A stretch of DNA of 20,718 nucleotides, from positions 1 through 20,718 of the forward strand of contig JAISNB010000217.1 of NCBI GenBank assembly GCA_031276435.1, given 5' to 3'. This document shows, piece after piece, positions 14,562 through 20,718 of the stretch. Made by a program: the position numbers and the translations under genes. Within the stretch, counting starts at the first letter, position 1. Each line of letters opens with the position of its first letter. This stretch comes from Burkholderiaceae bacterium. Its GTDB lineage: Bacteria; Pseudomonadota; Gammaproteobacteria; Burkholderiales; Burkholderiaceae_C. The notes below the pieces were generated by a model. The model had not been told where the DNA came from. It made no database searches and saw only the letters and a list, made by a program, of their open reading frames with translations.

Positions 14562-16577
14562 ATGACACAAAGTCTGTCTACAGTCCAGTTGCTGGTCATC
14601 GCACTGGCTCCGCTGGCCGGTTCCATTGTCGCGGGCGTCTGGGGCACGAAGTTTGGCAACAACCTGCTGTGCCGCAAGGTTTGCCACACGGTCACCATTG
14701 CGTGCGTTCTGCTCTCCTTTGTGCTTTCGGCCCTGGTGTTGCAGCAGGTCGTGCAAAGCGGCGCGCGCTACGATCAGACCCTCTACGAGTGGATGCGCGT
14801 AGGCAGCCTGCGCATGGAAATCGGCTTCATGGTCGACAGCCTGAGCGCCACCATGATGTGCGTGGTGACTTTTGTCTCGCTCATGGTGCACATCTACACC
14901 ATTGGCTACATGGCCGATGACGAGGGCTACAACCGCTTTTTCTCCTACATCTCGCTGTTCACGTTCTCCATGCTCATGCTGGTGATGAGCAACAACTTGC
15001 TGCAACTGTTTTTCGGCTGGGAAGCGGTGGGGCTGGTGTCGTATCTGCTCATCGGCTTCTGGTACACGCGCGAGAGTGCCATTTTCGCCAACCTCAAGGC
15101 TTTCCTGATCAACCGCGTGGGCGACTTTGGTTTCATTCTGGGCATCGGCCTTCTGGCGGCCAGCGCGGATTCGCTCAACTATTCGGAAACTTTCGCCAAG
15201 GCAGACACGCTGCAAGCCCTGCTGCTGCCGGGCACCGACTGGCGGCTGATTACCGTGGCGTGCATTTGCCTGTTTGTCGGCGCCATGGGCAAGTCGGCGC
15301 AGGCGCCGCTGCACTCCTGGCTGCCAGACTCCATGGAAGGCCCCACGCCCATCTCGGCGCTGATCCACGCGGCCACCATGGTGACGGCGGGCATTTTCAT
15401 GGTCGCGCGCATGTCGCCGCTGTATGAACTGTCGGATACGGCGCTCAATTTCATCCTGGTCATTGGCGCCATCACGGCGCTCTTCATGGGCTTTCTGGGC
15501 ATCATCCAGAACGACATCAAGCGCGTCATTGCCTATTCGACCCTGTCGCAGCTTGGCTACATGACGGTGGCGCTGGGCGCGTCGGCGTATTCGGTGGCCG
15601 TGTTCCACCTGATGACGCACGCCTTTTTCAAGGCGCTGCTGTTCCTGGCCGCAGGCTCCGTCATCATGGGCATGCACCACAACCAGGACATTCGCTGGAT
15701 GGGCAACGTGCGCAAATACATGCCCATCACCTGGCTGACCTTTTTGCTGGGTTCGCTGGCCCTGATTGGCACGCCGTTCTTTTCCGGCTTTTACTCCAAG
15801 GACGCCATCATCGAGGCGGTGCACGCCAGCCACCTGGCAGCCGCGCCGTATGCCTATGGCGCGGTGCTGATTGGCGTTTTCGTCACGGCGTTCTATTCGT
15901 TCCGCCTTTATTTCCTTGTGTTCCATGGCAAGGAGCGTTATGACCAGAATCCGCAGGCGCACCACGGCCATGGCGACCACCACGGCGGCGCTGCCAGGCC
16001 GCACGAATCGCCCAAAGTGGTCACGCTGCCGCTGCTGCTGCTGGCCGCGCCTTCCGTGGTCATTGGCGCGATAACGCTGATGCCCATGCTGTTTGGCGGT
16101 TTCTTCAACGATGTCATCGTGGTGGATGCGGCGCGCCATGGCGCCATGGCCGATCTGGCCGAGGCCATCCACGGCTGGTGGGCCATGGGCTTGCACGGTT
16201 TTGCGGGCCTGCCGTTCTGGCTGGCGCTGGCGGGCGTGGCGGCGGCCTACTACTTCTACATGCTCAACCCGGCGCTGGCGGCAGCCATCCAGAAACGTTT
16301 TGGCGTGATCTACAAAATCCTCGAAAACAAATACTACGCGGACTGGTTCAACGAAAACGTGCTTGCCAGGGGCGCGCGCGCACTGGGCGAGGGCCTGTGG
16401 CGCGGCGGCGACCGTGGCCTGATCGACGGCCTGCTGGTCAACGGCTCGGCCAGGCTGGTGGGCTGGTTTGCGGGCGTGATCCGCTGGGCGCAGTCGGGCT
16501 ACCTGTACCACTACGCGCTGGTGATGATCTTGGGTGTTTTTGTGTTCATGACATTTTTTGTCTGGCTCAATAAATAA
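14562..16577 (+). CDS. nuoL: NADH-quinone oxidoreductase subunit L (antiporter-like)
   Basis: A 671-residue polytopic subunit (ND5 counterpart), the distal antiporter-like proton channel, ending in the long lateral helix and a final transmembrane segment. Key residues are present: E154 in FFGWEAVGLVSYLLIGFWY, K244 in MGKSAQAPLHSWLPDSMEGP and K413 in GFYSKDAI, corresponding to E144, K229 and K399 of the Escherichia coli protein. A cytoplasmic loop at about 467-481 is His-rich (six His in 15 residues). ATG 14562 is chosen over an in-frame GTG at 14550 that overlaps the nuoK stop; AAGGG lies 11 nt upstream, a long spacing. nuoM follows after 14 nt. Confidence 0.97.
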   Translation: MTQSLSTVQLLVIALAPLAGSIVAGVWGTKFGNNLLCRKVCHTVTIACVLLSFVLSALVLQQVVQSGARYDQTLYEWMRVGSLRMEIGFMVDSLSATMMCVVTFVSLMVHIYTIGYMADDEGYNRFFSYISLFTFSMLMLVMSNNLLQLFFGWEAVGLVSYLLIGFWYTRESAIFANLKAFLINRVGDFGFILGIGLLAASADSLNYSETFAKADTLQALLLPGTDWRLITVACICLFVGAMGKSAQAPLHSWLPDSMEGPTPISALIHAATMVTAGIFMVARMSPLYELSDTALNFILVIGAITALFMGFLGIIQNDIKRVIAYSTLSQLGYMTVALGASAYSVAVFHLMTHAFFKALLFLAAGSVIMGMHHNQDIRWMGNVRKYMPITWLTFLLGSLALIGTPFFSGFYSKDAIIEAVHASHLAAAPYAYGAVLIGVFVTAFYSFRLYFLVFHGKERYDQNPQAHHGHGDHHGGAARPHESPKVVTLPLLLLAAPSVVIGAITLMPMLFGGFFNDVIVVDAARHGAMADLAEAIHGWWAMGLHGFAGLPFWLALAGVAAAYYFYMLNPALAAAIQKRFGVIYKILENKYYADWFNENVLARGARALGEGLWRGGDRGLIDGLLVNGSARLVGWFAGVIRWAQSGYLYHYALVMILGVFVFMTFFVWLNK

Positions 16578-16591
16578 AGGATTGGGCGAAT

Positions 16592-18067
16592 ATGGGTTTG
16601 TTGAGCCTTGCCATCTGGATACCGATCCTTTTTGGCGTACTGATTTTGTTTCTGGGGCGCTCGGGCCAGGCCGCGCTGGTGCGCTGGCTGGCCTTGCTTG
16701 GCGCGCTGCTGGGCTTTGCGGTGACCTTGCCGCTTTACACCGGGTTTCGCGTCGGCACGGCTGAAATGCAGTTTGTCGAGCGCACAGAGTGGATTGCGCG
16801 TTTCAGCGTCAACTACCACCTGGGCGTTGACGGCATCTCCATCTGGTTTGTCCTGCTGACGGCGTTCATCACTGTGCTCGTGGTTCTGGCCGCGTGGGAT
16901 TCGGTCAAGGACAAGCTGCACCAGTACATGGCCGCCTTCCTGATCCTGAGCGGACTCATGGTGGGCGTGTTCGCCGCGCTCGACGGCGTGCTGTTTTACG
17001 TGTTCTTCGAGGCCACCCTGATTCCCATGTACCTGATCATCGGCATCTGGGGCGGGCCGAATCGCATTTACGCCGCGTTCAAGTTTTTCCTGTACACCCT
17101 GCTGGGATCGCTGCTCACGCTGGTGGCCTTCATTTACCTGTACAGCCATGCGGGCGGCAGTTTCGACATCCTGAAATGGCAGGCCATGCCGCTGCCCGCG
17201 CTGGCGCAGACGCTGGTTTTCTTTGCCCTGTTTGCCGCCTTTGCGGTCAAGGTGCCCATGTGGCCGGTGCACACCTGGCTGCCCGATGTGCACGTGGAAG
17301 CGCCCACCGGCGGCTCTGTCGTGCTGGCGGCCATCATGCTCAAGCTTGGGGCCTATGGTTTTTTGCGCTTTTCGCTGCCCATTGCGCCCGACGCCTCGCG
17401 CCAATGGGCCTGGCTGATGATCGCGTTGTCGCTGGTCGCCGTGATTTACGTGGGGCTGGTGGCGCTGGTGCAGAAAGACATGAAAAAACTCGTGGCCTAT
17501 TCATCGGTCGCGCACATGGGCTTTGTGACGCTCGGCTTTTTCGTTTTCAACCCGTTGGGCGTTTCTGGCGGGCTGCTGCAAATGATTGCGCACGGCTTTG
17601 TCTCGGGCGCCATGTTCCTGTGCATCGGCGTGCTCTACGAGCGCGTGCATTCGCGCGAGATTGCCAGCTACGGCGGAGTGGTCAACACCATGCCGCGCTT
17701 TGCCGTGTTTGCCCTGCTGTTTGCCATGGCCAACTGCGGTTTGCCGGGCACGGCGGGTTTTGTGGGCGAGTGGACGGTGATTCTGGGCGCGGTGCAGGCC
17801 AATTTCTGGATCGGCCTGCTGGCGGCAACGGCGCTGATTCTGGGCGCGTCGTACACGTTGTGGATGTTCAAGCGCGTGTACTTCGGGGCCGTTGCCAACG
17901 ACCACGTGAAGGCGCTTGGTGACATCAACGCGCGCGAGTTTCTCATTCTGGCTGTTCTGGCCGTGGCGGTGATCTCGATGGGCGTGTATCCCAAACCCTA
18001 TACCGATGTGATGGACGCTTCCGTGGCGAATTTGCTGTCCCACGTTGAAAAAAGCAAACTGGATTGA
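16592..18067 (+). CDS. nuoM: NADH-quinone oxidoreductase subunit M (antiporter-like)
   Basis: A 491-residue membrane subunit (ND4 counterpart) with about 14 transmembrane helices, one of three antiporter-like proton channels. E140 in VFFEATLIPMYLIIGIWGG, K220 in AVKVPMWPVHTWLPDVHVEA and E393 in GFVGEWTVILG match the essential E144, K234 and E407 of the Escherichia coli protein. The HMGFVTLG and GGLLQMIAHGFVSGAMFLC segments are hallmarks. AAGGA at 16577-16581 lies 10 nt before the ATG. The gene is 10 nt before nuoN. No unusual insertion or truncation is seen. Confidence 0.98.
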   Translation: MGLLSLAIWIPILFGVLILFLGRSGQAALVRWLALLGALLGFAVTLPLYTGFRVGTAEMQFVERTEWIARFSVNYHLGVDGISIWFVLLTAFITVLVVLAAWDSVKDKLHQYMAAFLILSGLMVGVFAALDGVLFYVFFEATLIPMYLIIGIWGGPNRIYAAFKFFLYTLLGSLLTLVAFIYLYSHAGGSFDILKWQAMPLPALAQTLVFFALFAAFAVKVPMWPVHTWLPDVHVEAPTGGSVVLAAIMLKLGAYGFLRFSLPIAPDASRQWAWLMIALSLVAVIYVGLVALVQKDMKKLVAYSSVAHMGFVTLGFFVFNPLGVSGGLLQMIAHGFVSGAMFLCIGVLYERVHSREIASYGGVVNTMPRFAVFALLFAMANCGLPGTAGFVGEWTVILGAVQANFWIGLLAATALILGASYTLWMFKRVYFGAVANDHVKALGDINAREFLILAVLAVAVISMGVYPKPYTDVMDASVANLLSHVEKSKLD

Positions 18068-18077
18068 GGGGCGGCAG

Positions 18078-19571
18078 ATGATTGAAAAAGCATCCTGGAT
18101 CGCGATTTATCCGGAAATCGTTTTGCTGGCGATGACATGCGCGATTGTGCTGGTCGATTTGCTGGACCGCTCGGCCAGGCGTCTGGCCAGTTACGGCCTT
18201 TGCGCCGCAACGCTGCTGGTGCTGCTGGCGCTGACCGCGCTCGCCGCCGTGGACGGGCAAACGCTCTACGGCTTTGGCGGTCAGGTGGTCAGCGATCCGC
18301 TGGCCAACTGGCTCAAGTGTTTTGCCACTTTGGCGACCCTGCTGGTACTGGTTTACGGGCGTGCCTACGTGCAAAAGCGCGGCATGCTGCTGCGCGGTGG
18401 CGAATGGTTCACGCTGAATCTGCTGTCGCTGCTTGGCGTCTTTGTCATGATTTCCGGCAACAACTTCCTGATCCTGTATCTGGGTCTGGAACTGGTCACG
18501 CTGGCCAGTTACGCGCTGGTGGCGCTGCGCCGCGATCACGCGGTGTCGCTGGAAGCGGCCATGAAGTATTTCGTGCTTGGCGCCATGGCTTCGGGCTTTT
18601 TGCTGTACGGCATGTCCATGCTGTATGGCGCGAGTGGCACACTCAATATTTCAGAAGTCCTGCAGGCCATTGCCAGCGGGAAAATCCAGCACCAGATTCT
18701 GGTGTTCGGCCTGGTGTTCATCGTGGCGGGCCTGGCCTTCAAATTTGGCGTGGTGCCCTTTCACATGTGGATTCCCGATGTCTATCAGGGCGCGCCCACC
18801 GCGGTAACGCTGATGATTGGCTCGGCGCCCAAGCTGGCCGCGTTTGCCATGGCGATGCGCCTGCTGGCCGAAGGGCTGTTGCCGCTGGCCATGGACTGGC
18901 AGCAAATGCTGGCGGTGCTGGCCATTGCCTCGCTGTTCATCGGCAACCTGGCCGCCATTGCACAAACCAACATCAAGCGCATGCTGGCGTATTCGACCAT
19001 CGCGCAAATGGGGTTCGTGCTGCTCGGTCTGGTTGCCGGTGTGGTCGGCGGCAACACACTGCTCGCGGCCAACGCCTACAGCAGCGCCATGTTCTACGTG
19101 GTCACTTACGTGCTGACCACGCTGGTGAGCTTTGGCATCGTCATGCTGCTCTCGTGCGAGGGTTTCGAGAGCGAGGAAATCGCCGATTTCTCCGGCCTCA
19201 ACCAGCGCCATCCGTTTTATGCGCTCCTGATGGCCCTGTGCATGTTCTCGCTGGCGGGGCTGCCGCCGCTGGTGGGTTTCCAGGCCAAGCTGTCGGTGTT
19301 GCAGGCGCTCATCAGCACCGGGCAGGCGGCGCTGATTGGCCTGTCGGTGTTTGCCGTCGTCATGTCGCTCATTGGCGCGTTCTATTACATCCGCGTCGTA
19401 AAAGTGATGTATTTCGACGCGCCGCAAAGCGGGGGCATCGCCATCGAAGCGCCCTGGGACATGCGCGCCTTGCTCTCAGTCAACGGCCTCATGCTGCTGG
19501 CGCTGGGCATTGTGCCCGGCGCGCTGATGACGCTGTGCGCCAGCGCGGTGGTGCGCATGCTGCTGTCCTGA
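18078..19571 (+). CDS. nuoN: NADH-quinone oxidoreductase subunit N (antiporter-like)
   Basis: A 497-residue membrane subunit (ND2 counterpart), the antiporter-like channel nearest the quinone arm, with about 14 transmembrane helices. E138 in YLGLELVTLASYALVAL, K222 in AFKFGVVPFHMWIPDVYQGA and K404 in GFQAKLSVLQALI correspond to the conserved E133, K217 and K395 of the Escherichia coli protein. GAGGGGCGG at 18066-18074 precedes the ATG at 18078 and overlaps the nuoM stop. An upstream in-frame start at 18045 would sit inside nuoM and is rejected. It is the last complex I subunit gene; two small coupled genes follow. Confidence 0.97.
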   Translation: MIEKASWIAIYPEIVLLAMTCAIVLVDLLDRSARRLASYGLCAATLLVLLALTALAAVDGQTLYGFGGQVVSDPLANWLKCFATLATLLVLVYGRAYVQKRGMLLRGGEWFTLNLLSLLGVFVMISGNNFLILYLGLELVTLASYALVALRRDHAVSLEAAMKYFVLGAMASGFLLYGMSMLYGASGTLNISEVLQAIASGKIQHQILVFGLVFIVAGLAFKFGVVPFHMWIPDVYQGAPTAVTLMIGSAPKLAAFAMAMRLLAEGLLPLAMDWQQMLAVLAIASLFIGNLAAIAQTNIKRMLAYSTIAQMGFVLLGLVAGVVGGNTLLAANAYSSAMFYVVTYVLTTLVSFGIVMLLSCEGFESEEIADFSGLNQRHPFYALLMALCMFSLAGLPPLVGFQAKLSVLQALISTGQAALIGLSVFAVVMSLIGAFYYIRVVKVMYFDAPQSGGIAIEAPWDMRALLSVNGLMLLALGIVPGALMTLCASAVVRMLLS

Positions 19572-19600
19572 ACGCTCGGGCAAAGGCGGCGGTAACACCC

Positions 19601-19936
19601 ATGGGAGCGCAACAGCAGTTGGCGGTATGGCTGGTAATTGGATTGGCGCTGGTTGCCGCCAATCTGCCGTTTCTGAGCCAGCGCGTCTTGCTCGTGTTTC
19701 GCAGTCCGTGGCCGCAAAAACCTTTTGCGCTGCGCCTGGCCGAACTGCTTGTTTTCTTTTTCCTCACAGGCGCCGTTGCCATGGCGCTTGAGCGGTGGGT
19801 GGGACAGGTTCAGCCCCAGGGCTGGGAGTTCTACGCCGTGGCGGGCGCGTTGTTTCTCACCTTTGCCTTTCCAGGCTTCGTGTTCCGCTATTTGCTCAAG
19901 CGCCCGGGGCATGCTACCGCTGCCGATGATGACTGA
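19601..19936 (+). CDS. DUF2818-family inner-membrane protein
   Basis: The 111-residue product has three likely membrane segments (about 8-28, 45-65 and 76-96) around a short conserved middle. AVWLVIGLALVAANLPFLSQR, a polar PWPQKPFALRLAELLVFF piece and QGWEFYAVAGALFLTFAFPGFVFRYL identify it as the DUF2818 family, which I recall from the 3' end of nuo operons in beta-proteobacteria. Its biochemical role is unknown; the constant location suggests a link to complex I assembly or stability, but that is inference. It begins 29 nt after nuoN. Its stop is overlapped by 8 nt by the next gene. AAAGGCGGCGG at 19581-19591 may serve as binding site. Confidence 0.85.
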   Translation: MGAQQQLAVWLVIGLALVAANLPFLSQRVLLVFRSPWPQKPFALRLAELLVFFFLTGAVAMALERWVGQVQPQGWEFYAVAGALFLTFAFPGFVFRYLLKRPGHATAADDD

Positions 19937-20522
19937 TTCGCTCAAGGAATACCGCACGGGTGGCCGCCAGGTGTTTGATGGCCGCCTGCTCAAGGTATGG
20001 CAAGATCAGGTGCGCCTGCCCAATGGCGCGCAGGCCGTGCGCGAATACGTGCGCCACCCGGGCGCGGCAATGATTGTTCCGCTGCTGGATGTGGGCGCTG
20101 CCGCCGATGATGATGGCTGCCGACTCATCGTCGAGCGCCAGTACCGCTATCCGCTGGATGCGGTGGTGCTCGAATTTCCGGCGGGCAAGCTCGACCCTGG
20201 TGAATCCACGCTGTTTTGTGCCCAGCGTGAGCTGCGCGAGGAAACCGGCTTTAGCGCCGCCCGATGGGCGCGCGCGGGCGTGCTGCATCCGCTGGTGGCG
20301 TACTCCACCGAATGCATCGACATCTGGTTTGCGCAAGGGCTTTCAGCCGGAGGCCAGCAACTGGACGAGGCCGAGTTTCTGGAAGTCACGCAAATCACGG
20401 CGCGGCAACTGTTTGAAGCCTGCCGCAACGGGCAAATCACCGACGCAAAAACACTGGTTGGCGCCTTCTGGCTGCAAGCCCTGTTGCGTGGTCAATGGCA
20501 ACCCGATTGGCAGGTGGTCTGA
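19929..20522 (+). CDS. NUDIX hydrolase, ADP-ribose pyrophosphatase type
   Basis: The 197-residue protein contains a complete NUDIX box from G86 to F108 (GX5EX7REUXEEXGU: G86, E92, R100, E101, E104, E105, G107). The preceding LEFPAGKLDPGE is characteristic of ADP-ribose pyrophosphatases, which split ADP-ribose and similar nucleoside diphosphate derivatives with Mg2+. Exact substrate cannot be read from sequence. Two adjacent ATG codons at 19926 and 19929 are possible; 19929 gives MTDSLKEYRTGGR and I chose it without a clear binding site. It overlaps the DUF2818 gene by 8 nt in another frame, so translation is probably coupled. Placement behind NADH dehydrogenase genes hints at clearing NAD-derived nucleotides, an inference. 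Confidence 0.9.
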   Translation: MTDSLKEYRTGGRQVFDGRLLKVWQDQVRLPNGAQAVREYVRHPGAAMIVPLLDVGAAADDDGCRLIVERQYRYPLDAVVLEFPAGKLDPGESTLFCAQRELREETGFSAARWARAGVLHPLVAYSTECIDIWFAQGLSAGGQQLDEAEFLEVTQITARQLFEACRNGQITDAKTLVGAFWLQALLRGQWQPDWQVV

Positions 20523-20591
20523 GCCGCTGGCTGTTTGCCTTGTCTTGCCGCGCCTGGGCGGCGGTGTCCGGGCAGCAAGGTATCTACACAG

Positions 20592-20718
20592 CGGGCAGAT
20601 ATTCTGGGTACGCGGGCATCCTGCCCGCTGGTTTCTCCCATGCGCCGCGTAGGGGCGGGTTTCAAACCTTCCCCTCTCCACGAGTGGAAAGGGGAGCATA
20701 TTGCATCCTCCGGGATGG
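20592..20718. repeat. Cluster of palindromes after the NUDIX gene, probable dispersed intergenic repeat
   Basis: The 196 nt after the NUDIX stop contain no gene. Three palindromes follow one another. GCGGGCA (20612-20618) pairs perfectly with TGCCCGC (20622-20628). An imperfect inverted repeat AGGGG-GGTTT / AAACC-CCCCT spans about 20651-20675. CCCCTCTCCAC (20671-20681) pairs at 10 of 11 positions with 20684-20694. A fourth small one (CATCC/GGATG) runs into the window end. None has a T-run, so none is a convincing operon terminator. The tight packing resembles REP-like elements. Confidence 0.45.

Noticed and set aside
14403..16511. 702-codon minus-strand frame opposite nuoL
   Set aside because: Arg/His/Gln-rich antisense shadow caused by codon bias; nuoL carries all expected residues.
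20523..20718. Possible terminator for the nuo-DUF2818-NUDIX transcript
   Set aside because: The hairpins here are not followed by a T-run; the end of the transcript cannot be placed.

Overview
The window is a GC-rich stretch of a beta-proteobacterial chromosome, most likely order Burkholderiales and probably close to Comamonadaceae. This rests on gene order (rpsO, pnp, tpiA, secG, tRNA-Leu, then a complete 14-gene nuo operon followed by a DUF2818 gene and a NUDIX gene) and on protein sequence character. I cannot name the species from sequence alone.

Layout. Bases 1-174 are the 3' end of an IS110/IS1111-type transposase, so the window opens inside or at the edge of an insertion sequence. Bases 175-561 hold no convincing gene. 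They contain a 25-bp inverted repeat (23/25 paired) whose left arm carries a consensus-like sigma70 promoter, and then the likely rpsO promoter and leader. rpsO is followed by two stacked hairpin/T-run terminators. The pnp leader holds a long imperfect hairpin of the kind expected for PNPase autoregulation. Between pnp and tpiA, where many Burkholderiales carry an NAD(P)H:quinone oxidoreductase gene (from memory), only a 40-codon frame is left whose first 13 residues look like the start of that enzyme; its stop overlaps the tpiA start. tpiA and secG follow, then tRNA-Leu(GAG).

From 5035 to 19571 the window encodes all 14 subunits of respiratory complex I in the order nuoA-N, apparently as one transcription unit. 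Three 4-nt ATGA overlaps (D/E, E/F, G/H), a 1-nt overlap (J/K) and otherwise short gaps (57 nt at most) support this. NuoE, F and G form the NADH-oxidising module. NuoB, C, D and I form the quinone-reducing arm. NuoA, H, J, K, L, M and N form the proton-pumping membrane arm. Cluster ligands and membrane charged residues that I could index are intact, and no gene shows a frameshift or internal stop. A small membrane protein (DUF2818) and a NUDIX hydrolase of the ADP-ribose pyrophosphatase type end the cluster, overlapping each other by 8 nt. The last about 200 bases are non-coding and contain a cluster of palindromes resembling a dispersed intergenic repeat.

I found no CRISPR array, phage, toxin-antitoxin or defence genes, and no new multi-gene system. 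The observations most worth checking are non-coding or remnant: the oxidoreductase remnant fused to the tpiA start, the pnp leader hairpin, the promoter-bearing inverted repeat beside the IS110 end, and an all-GC perfect hairpin between nuoI and nuoJ.
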